The notes beneath the pieces were generated by a model that made no database searches, was not told the origin of the DNA, and saw only the letters and a program-made list of their open reading frames with translations. A program made the position numbers and the translations under genes. From an uncultured Fodinibius sp. (GTDB taxonomy: Bacteria > Bacteroidota > Rhodothermia > Balneolales > Balneolaceae), in assembly GCA_913057775.1 (NCBI GenBank), contig CAJXOG010000006.1, positions 116,138 to 180,137 of the forward strand: a stretch of 64,000 nt of DNA, in the 5' to 3' direction. Each line of letters starts with the position of its first letter. Position 1 is the stretch's first letter. Shown in pieces: positions 19,817-28,222 of this stretch.

Positions 19817-20389
19817 TTATTCATCCAAGAAAATTCGCAAGTTTTCCAAAGCATCGTGTACCAAATTGTAAATGCTTTGTGCGCGAATCTGCAGAATTTC
19901 AGCAAGTTCTTTTGTAGACAGGCCTTCAAAATATTTCAAATAGATTACTTCTCGCTGACGTGGAGTAAGATCGGCAATCGCCTGTTTTAGGTCGTCTTTT
20001 TTTTCCTCTCTCAAATCCAAAGCTTCTTGCCAAACCGGATAATTCAGCAATGCATCAAACTCTTCCGAAAAATATTTTTTATCTATATCCTCTCTTCGTT
20101 TTATATTTTTCTTTTTCCGAAGAAGTTGACGGCGAAGAGATATAAACAGATAGGCTTCAACAGAATCTGGTTGGCTTAGATTATTGCGGTATTTCCAAAG
20201 GTTATAAAAGACTTCCTGAATTGAATCCCGAACCAGATCAGTATTGGCAACAATGCGATAACCATAGTTATAGAGAGAATCGAAATTATTATTAAATAAG
20301 GCTGTCAGTGCTTTCATATCCCCCTTACAAAGCTTTATCCAAAGCTCTTCCGGGTTTAAATTATTGTATTCAAGCTGATTAGCACTCAT
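19817..20389 (-). CDS. ECF RNA polymerase sigma factor (FecI/RpoE-like)
   Basis: Extracytoplasmic-function sigma factor of 190 residues, with region 2 (about 25-95; FDSLYNYGYRIVANTDLVRD and IQEVFYNLWKYRNNL) and region 4 (about 125-185; LTPRQREVIYLKYFEGLSTK then the recognition helix ELAEILQIRAQSIYNLVHDA), joined by a short linker with no region 3. Adjacent FecR and SusC make it the regulator of this glucan locus. The 165-bp gap before FecR suggests a separate internal promoter, possibly the one this sigma factor uses. I cannot read its target motif from a single locus. Confidence 0.94.
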   Translation of the reverse strand: MSANQLEYNNLNPEELWIKLCKGDMKALTALFNNNFDSLYNYGYRIVANTDLVRDSIQEVFYNLWKYRNNLSQPDSVEAYLFISLRRQLLRKKKNIKRREDIDKKYFSEEFDALLNYPVWQEALDLREEKKDDLKQAIADLTPRQREVIYLKYFEGLSTKELAEILQIRAQSIYNLVHDALENLRIFLDE

Positions 20390-20770
20390 TACTCTCTGCA
20401 GGTAGCATTCGGCATTTCATGATTGGATAAAGTACAAAATTTAAGACACAAAACTCTCAATTGGATTAAAGCTTGTTTTACCTAAAAAATTGCGATAATA
20501 AACTTTAAGAAGTAAGTCACGGTTGCAATTCAACTTATATCAAATCTCAGTTATTTAGAATCTGAACAAAAAATTTCTTCATTTCTCTCAAAAGAATTAA
20601 AAACATATAAGAGTTGGAGAACTATGCAAGTTTTATACTTTCTCTTGATAGTTGTAAAATCTTACAGTAGCTTCAAGGCGTTCCGTCGTTCTGAAATTTC
20701 AATTACTTCTGCTACAAACAAAAGGCGGAAGTATCATATATTTAAATTTAAATTTCAGAATACGACGATT
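20390..20770. other. Divergent regulatory gap between the ECF sigma gene and the GH3 gene
   Basis: AT-rich sequence of 381 bp between divergent genes that must hold promoters in both directions. On the minus strand a near-match TAAATTTTG (one base too long) lies close to the sigma start. On the plus strand a frame continuous with the GH3 gene opens at ATG 20624, but its 49 residues are unlike a leader peptide. No clear operator, riboswitch or small RNA is visible. Confidence 0.5.
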
Positions 20771-23131
20771 ATGGATTCTCAATCATTTCTTTTTTTACAC
20801 CGATCACAAAAGGGAATTTCTCTTCTGATTGCCTCTTTTTTTAGCTTCTTAATATTTTTGGGAAGTTTTAACATCGCCTCAGGGCAAACTTACTTAGATC
20901 CTGAAAGCCCTATCGATGAACGCGTAGATGATCTGATCAACCGCATGACTATTGAAGAAAAAGTAGGTCAGATGACTCAGCTTAACATTACGCTCATAAA
21001 CGAAACCGGCATCCAGCGTAATGTTAATTTAGATCCGCAAAAAGCCAAAAAGTTATTGACCAATCATCATATCGGATCATTTCTAAATGGTGAGGCTGTT
21101 CCACCGGAACAATGGATTGAGTATACAAGAGAACTTCAAGAAATAGCGGTAGAAGAAACAAGATTAGGCATCCCAATCATTTATGGTATTGACCATATCC
21201 ACGGAGCCAGCTACGTGCAAAACAGTACCATTTTTCCACATAACATAAATATTGGAGCCACTTTTAATCCCGAAAATTCGTACCAAAACGGTCGTATTAC
21301 GGCTCTTGAATCTGCTCCATTGGGACATACCTGGAATTTCGCGCCGGTATTAGATCTCGGTCAAAATCCATATTGGGCCAGACAATATGAAACCTTTGGT
21401 GAAGATCCTTACCTGGCTTCCAAGCTTGGAACAGCTTATGTGAATGGATATCAGCAAGAACATGAAGAGATTGTACCCTATAAACTGGCTGCAACTGCCA
21501 AGCATTTTCTGGGATATTCTGTCCCCCGATCTGGTTGGGACCGTACTCCGGTAGATCTTTCAATGCAAACCATCCACGAGTTCCATCGCCCGCCCTTCCA
21601 AGCTGCCTTCGATGCGGGAATTAAAACAGTGATGGTCAACAGTGCTGAAATAAATGGCATACCGGTTCACAGCTCCAAACAACTTCTGACCGACCTGCTT
21701 CGAGATGAAATGGGATTTGAGGGAGTCATTTTAACCGACTGGGCAGATATCGGTAAACTCGTTGATTATCATAAAACAGCACGGGATTATGACGAAGCCA
21801 CTTATCAAGCCGTGACTGCGGGAGTTGATATGAGCATGACTCCGGAGTCACTAGAATTTAATGAAAGCCTTTTAAGGTTGGTTGAAGAGGGACGCATCAG
21901 TGAAGAACGCATTAATGAATCCGTAAGCCGTATTCTCAAACTCAAATTTGAGTTAGGATTATTTGAACATCCCTACCCGTCCGGCAAAGGATTGGACAAC
22001 ATCGGAAGTGAATCTCACAAGGAAAAAGCGCTTCAGGCCGCCCGGGAGTCAATGGTACTACTCAAAAATGCTGACAATACCCTCCCCTTTTCAAAAGATT
22101 TAGAACAAATTCTGGTTGTTGGTCCAACGGCTAACAGTAATAAGAATCTTTCCGGTGGATGGACATTAGCATGGCAGGGCGCTGACGAAGAACGCTATCC
22201 CGAATCAATGAAAACGATAAGTGAGGCTATTGCAGATAAGTTCTCTGATGCAAAGGTAGTAAGCATAGATTCAATTGGCCTTAGGAATTCTGACCAACGA
22301 TCGCACTTTAATAAAGCCTTAACTAATTCCGATGCGGTTATTATTGCAGCCGGAGAAGAGCCTTACACTGAGTTTGTGGGTAATATTACCAACCTCAAAC
22401 TTCCCAAAGATCAGCTGGATCTAATTAGAATTGTCAATCAGTCTGACAAACCCTCTGCCTTGGTATTGGTTGAAGGGCGTCCCCGTGTTATTACTGATAT
22501 TGTGGATGAAACCAATGCTATCATATGGGCCGGACTACCCGGTTTTGAAGGGGCCGAAGCTATTGCTGATGTATTGAGCGGGGATTATAATCCCAGCGGC
22601 AAACTTCCCTTCTCCTATCCACAATTTGTGGGGCACTTTGCACCATATAATCACAAATCAAGTGCTGTGTATTATTTTGATCCTGATATTGCCAACAATA
22701 TCGAACAAGCTAATAAGACAACTGCTCTTTGGAATTTTGGTCACGGTCTAAGTTACACTGACTTCTCATATGATAATCTATCGCTTAGCGATACCACCTT
22801 AACCGACGATCAAAAGATAACAGCTACCGCAACAGTAACGAATACCGGAGATCGCATTGGTACTGAAACAGTGCTTTGGTACATCACAGATGAGGTGGGA
22901 CGAATTACAAGGCCGGTAAAAGAATTAAAGCACTTCGAACGGTTACAACTGGACCCTGGAGAACAACAAAAAGTAACATTTGAAATTGATCCCAAAAAGC
23001 ATTTGGGATATCCTGATTTCAGCGGAAAAAATATTCTGGAGAAAGGGTATTTTGAGATCCATGTTGGCTCACAAAGTATGCGGTTTTACTTGGAGACTGA
23101 CTCACCCTCAATTCAATTACAGTCTAAGTAA
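20771..23131 (+). CDS. Glycoside hydrolase family 3 beta-glucosidase, secreted
   Basis: Exo-acting enzyme that releases glucose from the non-reducing ends of beta-glucan oligosaccharides. From ATG 20771 it has 786 residues, with a signal peptide (LLIASFFSFLIFLGSFNIAS then GQ) for periplasmic export. Domains: the GH3 barrel with substrate-binding KHF (TAKHFLGYS) and nucleophile in LTDWAD (D323), the second alpha/beta sandwich domain (about 415-640), and a C-terminal fibronectin-III-like domain (about 690-780). The same frame is open back to ATG 20624, but those 49 residues precede the signal peptide and look untranslated. It is divergent from the ECF sigma gene and completes the route from GH16 fragments to glucose. 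Confidence 0.94.
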   Translation: MDSQSFLFLHRSQKGISLLIASFFSFLIFLGSFNIASGQTYLDPESPIDERVDDLINRMTIEEKVGQMTQLNITLINETGIQRNVNLDPQKAKKLLTNHHIGSFLNGEAVPPEQWIEYTRELQEIAVEETRLGIPIIYGIDHIHGASYVQNSTIFPHNINIGATFNPENSYQNGRITALESAPLGHTWNFAPVLDLGQNPYWARQYETFGEDPYLASKLGTAYVNGYQQEHEEIVPYKLAATAKHFLGYSVPRSGWDRTPVDLSMQTIHEFHRPPFQAAFDAGIKTVMVNSAEINGIPVHSSKQLLTDLLRDEMGFEGVILTDWADIGKLVDYHKTARDYDEATYQAVTAGVDMSMTPESLEFNESLLRLVEEGRISEERINESVSRILKLKFELGLFEHPYPSGKGLDNIGSESHKEKALQAARESMVLLKNADNTLPFSKDLEQILVVGPTANSNKNLSGGWTLAWQGADEERYPESMKTISEAIADKFSDAKVVSIDSIGLRNSDQRSHFNKALTNSDAVIIAAGEEPYTEFVGNITNLKLPKDQLDLIRIVNQSDKPSALVLVEGRPRVITDIVDETNAIIWAGLPGFEGAEAIADVLSGDYNPSGKLPFSYPQFVGHFAPYNHKSSAVYYFDPDIANNIEQANKTTALWNFGHGLSYTDFSYDNLSLSDTTLTDDQKITATATVTNTGDRIGTETVLWYITDEVGRITRPVKELKHFERLQLDPGEQQKVTFEIDPKKHLGYPDFSGKNILEKGYFEIHVGSQSMRFYLETDSPSIQLQSK

Positions 23132-23162
23132 TCTAACTTCCATTGATAATGTGATACATAGA

Positions 23163-23196
23163 AAAGCCCTGAACGTTAGCCAACGTTCAGGGCTTT
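23163..23196. terminator. Bidirectional terminator between GH3 and folE2
   Basis: Perfect 15-bp stem (23163-23177 with 23182-23196) with a 4-nt loop and A/T ends on both sides, between two convergent genes. It lies 31 bp after the GH3 stop and 25 bp before the end of folE2, so it can serve both. Confidence 0.9.
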
Positions 23197-23220
23197 CATC
23201 TTATAATAAATTTAGCTTTT

Positions 23221-24120
23221 CTATCGCAGACCGTTTTTAACGCCTTTGCAAATTCGGCTTACCGCATCATGGCTGTGTAGACTTTCCATATGAACACATC
23301 GAATTACAAAATCATGGATGCGTTCCTCCTCATTTAATTGCTCATAAAGTAAACGTGCAGCATCTTCCACGAATTTTTGATAAGCACCATTCATCTCCGC
23401 AAACGCCTGCTCATCCTCTCTTTTAACCATAACCTGGGTTTCCGTCATAAGAGCTTCCTGGCAATGCTGAACTAAATCCTCAATAAAGATTTCTTCATCC
23501 AGCTCAACAGTCAAATTTGCAATACTGCGCTGGCTATGAGGAATACTGGCTACTTCCCGAGTTTCACGAGCATGCTCTGACAATTCATACGAGCAGGGAC
23601 ATGCGCTGCTGTATTCAAAATCCAGATGCATAAATTTGCGAAACTTGCCATTGGCATCCATTGTACCTTCAATAGCTACCGAATAATATTGATAGCCTTC
23701 CAGTCCAGATCGCAAACTCTCTTGCTTAATAGGATAATTAAATGAAAGTCGCAGGTACGCCGTTTTGGTATCCAGCTCTTTGCGATAAGTCTCAAGAACT
23801 TCCTCCAGTTTATCCGGATGAAAAACATCATCTTCAAAATCATAAAAAGAGCGCATAATACGGCTCATATTGATACCCTTCTTCCCAGCCTCCAATCCGA
23901 CGTAGCCATCCACTGACGTCTCCAGCGTAAGCAATTCGCCATCGGGACGGGGATACTTCAGAGGCAATTTGAAATCTGATATACCAACTTGCTGAATGGG
24001 CACATCTGCTCCTTCAATCAATGAAGCAGGCCCGTTTTGCAGGTCGGGTAAACTCGCTTTATAGTCGTCAGAAACGGTAAATGTGGGATCGTAGTGTCGG
24101 TTCAATTTTGTAGAAATCAT
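23221..24120 (-). CDS. folE2: GTP cyclohydrolase FolE2 (type IB)
   Basis: Converts GTP to 7,8-dihydroneopterin triphosphate, the first step of folate, tetrahydrobiopterin and 7-deazaguanine synthesis. The 299-residue length and the metal-binding segment [14 protein letters not shown] (about residue 170) identify the FolE2 family rather than FolE; a conserved metal-binding His lies near the C-terminus in [13 protein letters not shown]. FolE2 enzymes accept several divalent metals and often replace zinc-dependent FolE under metal limitation. It starts 26 bp after the pterin synthase gene, so the two form a minus-strand operon. The partner's motif suggests a tetrahydropterin end product, although folate synthesis is equally possible for FolE2 itself. 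Confidence 0.95.
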   Translation of the reverse strand: MISTKLNRHYDPTFTVSDDYKASLPDLQNGPASLIEGADVPIQQVGISDFKLPLKYPRPDGELLTLETSVDGYVGLEAGKKGINMSRIMRSFYDFEDDVFHPDKLEEVLETYRKELDTKTAYLRLSFNYPIKQESLRSGLEGYQYYSVAIEGTMDANGKFRKFMHLDFEYSSACPCSYELSEHARETREVASIPHSQRSIANLTVELDEEIFIEDLVQHCQEALMTETQVMVKREDEQAFAEMNGAYQKFVEDAARLLYEQLNEEERIHDFVIRCVHMESLHSHDAVSRICKGVKNGLR

Positions 24121-24145
24121 TCGGTTTTAAACTACAGTTGTTAAA

Positions 24146-24598
24146 TTACTTGATAGCGGGAAATTCTTTATCTAAGAGATACGGACAATATTTAGCGGAA
24201 TTTCGTTCGGTCTCCAATAACTCAACCTCATACAAAAATCCTCTCTGACCCGTTGCCTCACGAATGGGATTTTTCAGTTCTTTAAAAAAAGCCTCAACCA
24301 AATTTTCCGTCGATGGCATGATCCCATCCAGAAACGGGACATCAAGATTTAAATTTTTATGATCACATTTTTCCACAATGTGAGTTTCAACAATTCCTTT
24401 TAAATCTGATAAATCTATAACGTAGCCGGTTTCTTCGTCTTGCCTACCAGCAACGGTTACTTTTAGAATATAATTATGCCCATGCCAATTCTCATGATTG
24501 CATTTGCCGAATGTTTTTTTATTCCATTCGTCAGATTTATCCGGATTATGCAACCGATGGGCTGCATTAAAATGTGATCGTCGGGTTACAAAAATCAA
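24146..24598 (-). CDS. 6-pyruvoyl-tetrahydropterin synthase family protein (PTPS-II-like)
   Basis: Zinc enzyme of the PTPS/QueD family, 150 residues. Zinc ligands are visible in SHFNAAHRL and in NWHGHNY. The catalytic cysteine sits in FGKCNHENWHGHNY, giving spacing C-x5-HGH. Bacterial QueD (queuosine) uses C-x3-HGH, whereas C-x5-HGH is the spacing of animal-type PTPS for tetrahydrobiopterin, and the flanking FGKCN and HNY match that group. The length also exceeds the usual 120 residues of QueD. The start must be TTG at 24598 (or a neighbouring ATT): an in-frame stop lies at 24602-24604 and no ATG occurs near the conserved N-terminus. It is followed 26 bp later by folE2, which makes its substrate. 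The assignment to tetrahydrobiopterin rather than queuosine is inference from motif spacing. Confidence 0.85.
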   Translation of the reverse strand: MIFVTRRSHFNAAHRLHNPDKSDEWNKKTFGKCNHENWHGHNYILKVTVAGRQDEETGYVIDLSDLKGIVETHIVEKCDHKNLNLDVPFLDGIMPSTENLVEAFFKELKNPIREATGQRGFLYEVELLETERNSAKYCPYLLDKEFPAIK

Positions 24599-24754
24599 AA
24601 TTTACTATTTTTATCATTTTATATTGACCCTTATTAACGATTCTAAAATTTGCAGGGTTCCCATTTTAAATAATATCAGATAAAGTTATCAGCTATGGTG
24701 ATTTTTATCAAATTTTACTTGAAACAGCATCACTATTAACTATTTCTTGATTAT

Positions 24755-25828
24755 TCACTCCTGTAAACTAGGTTCAGGCAATTTTTTATAATATCTATCT
24801 TTGAGCCAAAACGCTACGTTTACAAGTCCTATCAGTGCCGGAACTTCAATTAGCGGACCCACTACTCCCGCGAAGGCTTGTCCGCTGTTGAGTCCGAACA
24901 CCGCAATCGCAACAGCAATAGCTAACTCAAAATTATTTCCTGCCGCCGTAAATGAGATGGACGCATTCTTGTCGTATTCGGCTCCCATTATTTTGCTCAC
25001 CCCAAATCCGATAAAGAACATCAGGACAAAATAGATTAACAAAGGCACAGCAATACGAGCAACATCCAGCGGGATTTGAACGATGAGTTCTCCCTTGAGG
25101 CTGAACATCACAACTATAGTAAACAGTAACGCAATAAGAGTTAATGGCGAAATAGCCGGCAGAAATTTTTCTTCGTACCACTCTCGACTTTGGAGTCTAA
25201 CAAGACCAAATCTGCTAAGCATTCCTGCCAGGAAAGGAATCCCCAAATAGATAGCCACGCTTTCGGCTACGGTATAAATAGAGATATCGACAATTGCTCC
25301 TTCAAATCCTAATAACGGCGGTAACACGGTGATGAAAATCCATGCATAAAAACTATAGGCAAATACCTGGAATACACTGTTTAGTGCTACCAGTCCGGCC
25401 CCATACTCACTGCTACCGTCGGCCAAATCGTTCCAGACCAACACCATGGCAATGCAGCGCGCTAATCCTATTAATATTAATCCAACCATATATTCGGGAT
25501 AATCCTGTAAAAAGATAATCGCCAGGGCAAACATCAGCACCGGACCAATAATCCAGTTGAGCACCAACGAAATACTAAGCACCTTTACATCCTTGAAAAC
25601 CTTTGGCAGCAGTTTGTAATCCACCTTGGCCAACGGTGGGTACATCATCAAAATAAGTCCGATAGCAATGGGAATATTGGTAGATCCACTGCTAAAAGAA
25701 TTAATAAATTCAGAGGTGGATGGAATGAAATAACCGATCGCTACTCCGATAGCCATGGCTACAAAAATCCACAACGTTAAATAACGATCGAGAAGACTCA
25801 TCTTCTTCGTTGGTGCTGGTGTACTCAT
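24755..25828 (-). CDS. acr3: Arsenite efflux transporter Acr3
   Basis: Inner-membrane exporter of arsenite, about ten membrane helices in 357 residues. ACR3 family features include the first-helix pattern [20 protein letters not shown], the conserved cysteine in [18 protein letters not shown] (thiolate for arsenite) and the helix with [21 protein letters not shown] start it at ATG 25828; the frame is open 45 nt further upstream but those residues are basic and unlike ACR3 N-termini. It is the last gene of the arsenic cluster, 136 bp after arsC. It removes the arsenite produced by ArsC, while ArsM handles it by methylation. Confidence 0.95.
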   Translation of the reverse strand: MSTPAPTKKMSLLDRYLTLWIFVAMAIGVAIGYFIPSTSEFINSFSSGSTNIPIAIGLILMMYPPLAKVDYKLLPKVFKDVKVLSISLVLNWIIGPVLMFALAIIFLQDYPEYMVGLILIGLARCIAMVLVWNDLADGSSEYGAGLVALNSVFQVFAYSFYAWIFITVLPPLLGFEGAIVDISIYTVAESVAIYLGIPFLAGMLSRFGLVRLQSREWYEEKFLPAISPLTLIALLFTIVVMFSLKGELIVQIPLDVARIAVPLLIYFVLMFFIGFGVSKIMGAEYDKNASISFTAAGNNFELAIAVAIAVFGLNSGQAFAGVVGPLIEVPALIGLVNVAFWLKDRYYKKLPEPSLQE

Positions 25829-25964
25829 TCTGTAGTTATATTTGGTTTTATTTTTTAGAGCGTAAAAACTCAAATCTCCTATATCATCTAAATGCTGCCA
25901 ACCTATTTTGCAACAGGTCGTCAGATGACACGATAGATATGAGATCTAATAATAGAAGTCCGTT

Positions 25965-26561
25965 TTAGACTTGTGACATCAGGTAATACATTTCAGAGGC
26001 AATTTGGTTACAACGCTCATCGTAGATTTCTACTTCTTGCGGGGTGCCATCAGATTCCTTGGGATCGATATAGGGAATAGAAAAGCGCTTTTTGGCTCCC
26101 GGCACTACAGGACAATTTGCATCGGCATCCGAGCAGGTCATGATAGCGGCAAAATCTTTTGGGGGATTATGGGGATCATCGAACATTTTAGAAAAACAGA
26201 TCAACGGCTTGGATTTACCACCAAAATAGACCTTATACTTTGGATTTTCTCCACCGGGATTATCAACCTTAAAACCAGCCCTTTTAATTGCTTCTACTGC
26301 CCGTGGATTAAAAGCTGTTGCTTTGGTACCACCGGAATAACTTTCAATGTTCTCCAATCCAAGATATTCAGCCATCACCGTTGACCAAATTTGACAGAAA
26401 TGACTCCGTCTACTGTTGTGGGTGCAAATGAAATTAAGTTTAGCCAGCTCTTTCGGCCGAATGTAATCAGCAATTTCAATTAATTTATGTTTTCTAGGAT
26501 CTGCTATCTCATCAACCAAATCATCAAGATCGTCAATGTAGGATTGTAATTTAGAGTACAT
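25965..26561 (-). CDS. arsC: Arsenate reductase, thioredoxin-coupled LMW-phosphatase type
   Basis: Reduces arsenate to arsenite in the cytoplasm. The phosphatase P-loop CTHNSRR (C46 to R52, the CX5R motif) is preceded by a helical extension of about 40 residues not present in the 131-residue S. aureus ArsC, for a total of 198. The pair C143 and C150 in TCSDADANCPVVPG matches the C82/C89 redox pair of S. aureus ArsC, so electrons should come from thioredoxin through the three-cysteine relay. It lies between arsM and acr3; a 236-bp gap with repeat-like sequence separates it from arsM. An alternative name is LMW protein-tyrosine phosphatase, but context and the DADANC segment favour arsenate reductase. 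Confidence 0.9.
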   Translation of the reverse strand: MYSKLQSYIDDLDDLVDEIADPRKHKLIEIADYIRPKELAKLNFICTHNSRRSHFCQIWSTVMAEYLGLENIESYSGGTKATAFNPRAVEAIKRAGFKVDNPGGENPKYKVYFGGKSKPLICFSKMFDDPHNPPKDFAAIMTCSDADANCPVVPGAKKRFSIPYIDPKESDGTPQEVEIYDERCNQIASEMYYLMSQV

Positions 26562-26648
26562 ATAATTTGTTAGTTTATTAGCTCAAATCACAGACTTTCG
26601 CCGACGGTTAGATATTTTGGAATGCTTAGTGGCAAAGAATGAAGTAAT

Positions 26649-26733
26649 GAAGAATTTCTGTTTGACGAGGTGTTGGCATCTAACAAGATCAAAGGCTCAT
26701 GTGAAGTCAGCACCGAGGAGTTAAATTCTTCTT
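26649..26733. repeat. Imperfect long inverted repeat in the arsM-arsC gap
   Basis: Arms GAAGAATTT and AAATTCTTC (26649-26657, 26725-26733) bound a stretch whose inner parts are also partly complementary. With the palindrome just downstream it resembles a cluster of extragenic repeat elements. Boundaries are approximate and no second copy is in the window. Confidence 0.3.
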
Positions 26734-26763
26734 GATCTGTACCGACGTAGGACTTCAATATAG

Positions 26764-26784
26764 ATCCTGAAACAAGTTCAGGAT
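26764..26784. repeat. Extragenic palindrome (ATCCTGAA / TTCAGGAT)
   Basis: Perfect 8-bp inverted repeat with a 5-nt centre, followed by GACA, located 14 bp after the arsM stop. I recognise the sequence class (TCATCCTGAACTTG-type repeats scattered between genes in many genomes) from memory only. It could also act as a weak terminator or mRNA-end stabiliser for arsR-arsM. Confidence 0.45.
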
Positions 26785-26797
26785 GACACGGTAATTA

Positions 26798-27703
26798 TTA
26801 GCAGCATCCCGATCCCGGCTCGCAAGTAGGTCCGTTGCTGAGGACTTCTATCTCTTTATTTTCAAGCTCCTCATCGGAATGCCCAGCAGGCTTTTGAGCA
26901 AAAACCGTAATACTATAAATACCGGTTTCCCCATTTTTAAACTCTTGTATTTCATCTTTAGATAAATATTTAGCCAAAATATCGTCGGGAATAGTAATAG
27001 TCTTTTCTTTCTGGATGGTAATATTCTCAAATCCCAAATCTTTTATATGGCCCATATATTCTTCTTTCTGGATAGCTCCGGCTACGCATCCGGCATACAT
27101 CTCGGCATCTTCGCGCAGGGCATCAGGGAGTTCTCCAACCAGCACAATATCCGAAATACTAAAATGTCCACCCGATTTTAGCGTGCGAAAAATCTCCGAA
27201 AAGACTTTGGGTTTATCAGGCACCAAGTTCAGTACACAGTTACTGACAATTACATCAGCCACGTTATCCGATACCGGCATATCTTCAATATCCCCATACC
27301 GAAACTCGACGTTATTAAAGCCAAGCTTGTCAGCATTTTTACGAGCTTTGGAGATCATCGGCTCAGCAAAATCAGTGCCTATTACCTTACCCTTTTCTCC
27401 CGTTTCGTGTAGGGCTACAAAACAGTCGTTTCCGGCTCCTGATCCCAAATCAATAACCGTATCACCTTCCTTAATTTTTGCATATTGGGTAGGCAGGCCA
27501 CAGCCAAGTCCCAGGTCGGCATCAGGGTTATAGCCTTCAACCTCACTGTAATCATCAGTCATAATATTATATACTTCATCCGAATTTTCACCAGCTCCGC
27601 AGCACGAACTGGCATTAAAATCCATCGGCTGTTCGCTAATTTGGCTATATTTTTCTTTGACTGTTTGCTTCAGTTCTTCCGAAGTTTTCTCTTTGTTACT
27701 CAT
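26798..27703 (-). CDS. arsM: Arsenite S-adenosylmethionine methyltransferase
   Basis: Methylates trivalent arsenic, giving methylated, partly volatile species. The 301 residues hold a class I SAM fold (motif I VIDLGSGAGNDCF, about 83-95) and the ArsM cysteines: C34/C35 in SSCCGAG, C68 in LGLGCGLP, C156 in SNCVLNLV and C206 in AGCVAGA. The last two match the arsenite-binding pair of characterised algal ArsM, and C68 and one of C34/C35 match the other two. The C-terminus carries an additional cysteine-rich tail, CEPGSGCC, which could bind arsenite or another soft metal. It starts one base after the arsR stop, so the two are translationally coupled. Confidence 0.95.
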   Translation of the reverse strand: MSNKEKTSEELKQTVKEKYSQISEQPMDFNASSCCGAGENSDEVYNIMTDDYSEVEGYNPDADLGLGCGLPTQYAKIKEGDTVIDLGSGAGNDCFVALHETGEKGKVIGTDFAEPMISKARKNADKLGFNNVEFRYGDIEDMPVSDNVADVIVSNCVLNLVPDKPKVFSEIFRTLKSGGHFSISDIVLVGELPDALREDAEMYAGCVAGAIQKEEYMGHIKDLGFENITIQKEKTITIPDDILAKYLSKDEIQEFKNGETGIYSITVFAQKPAGHSDEELENKEIEVLSNGPTCEPGSGCC

Positions 27704-27704
27704 A

Positions 27705-28040
27705 TCAGCAGCAGTTGTCTTTGGTTGCAGTTGTAAGATTTCTTAAAAGTGGTGTAAGCAGATCTTCCATTTCCTCTATGCCCTCTTCATCGAGACAGTA
27801 GCAGGTCCGAACGCCATCAATTTCCCCTTTAATGATGCCCGCCTTTTTCAGAGCCTTTAAATGTTGCGAAACCGTAGATTGTGCCAATGGCAACTCATCG
27901 GTTATATCCCCGCAAATACAGGTATCACGCTCTGCAAGAAGTTCAATAATCGCAATACGCGCCGGATGTCCAAGTGCTTTCATAAGCTCGGCACCCCGTT
28001 TCTGAGATGTGTCAAATAGTTTTGCTTTGGTAATTGCCAT
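27705..28040 (-). CDS. arsR: ArsR/SmtB family arsenic-responsive repressor
   Basis: Winged-helix repressor of 111 residues that leaves DNA on binding arsenite. The helix-turn-helix is LPLAQSTVSQHLKALKKAGI (51-70). Candidate metal thiolates are C41 and C43 (DTCICGDIT) just before the recognition region, a second C-x-C pair at 80 and 82 (RTCYCLDE) in the wing, and CC at the extreme C-terminus (110-111). The classical E. coli arrangement is ELCVCDL, so the first pair matches and the others are extra. It is first in the ars operon. A perfect 16-bp palindrome overlapping the predicted transcription start lies 15 bp before its ATG, indicating autoregulation. Confidence 0.95.
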   Translation of the reverse strand: MAITKAKLFDTSQKRGAELMKALGHPARIAIIELLAERDTCICGDITDELPLAQSTVSQHLKALKKAGIIKGEIDGVRTCYCLDEEGIEEMEDLLTPLLRNLTTATKDNCC

Positions 28041-28054
28041 ACCATTAATCGGTT

Positions 28055-28070
28055 ATCGTAAATTTACGAT
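28055..28070. promoter_or_regulatory. Probable ArsR operator
   Basis: Perfect 16-bp palindrome ATCGTAAATTTACGAT, 15 bp upstream of the arsR ATG. It directly abuts the predicted -7 element at 28071-28078, so bound ArsR would block initiation. Its symmetry and position are typical of ArsR-family operators. Confidence 0.8.
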
Positions 28071-28101
28071 TAAAGGTATGCTTCTTTAGATCTTTTATCA
28101 A
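28071..28101 (-). promoter_or_regulatory. ars operon promoter, TTG-N20-TACCTTTA
   Basis: On the minus strand TTG (28099-28101) lies exactly 20 bp before TACCTTTA (28071-28078), one base from the Bacteroidota consensus TAnnTTTG. The predicted start falls inside the palindrome at 28055-28070. Confidence 0.6.
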
Positions 28102-28127
28102 GTAAATAATACATCAAAAATAAAAAG

Positions 28128-28156
28128 GGAGACCCAAGTCAACGGACCTCCCCTGT
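28128..28156 (-). terminator. Weak candidate terminator after the small secreted protein
   Basis: GGGAG.. / CTCCC stem of about 9 bp with two internal mismatches, followed on the minus strand by TTTTT. It lies about 67 bp after the stop of the small secreted protein gene and before the ars promoter. Confidence 0.4.
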
Positions 28157-28222
28157 GATCAGCACACCTCATATATGATATGTGAGAGTTTTGAAACTTG
28201 AGACTGTACTTAGTTTCCTACT

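Noticed and set aside
20624..20770. 49-residue N-terminal extension of the GH3 protein
   Set aside because: A purine-rich GGAG stands before ATG 20624, but the extension precedes an otherwise normal signal peptide and has no leader-like character. I start the gene at 20771.
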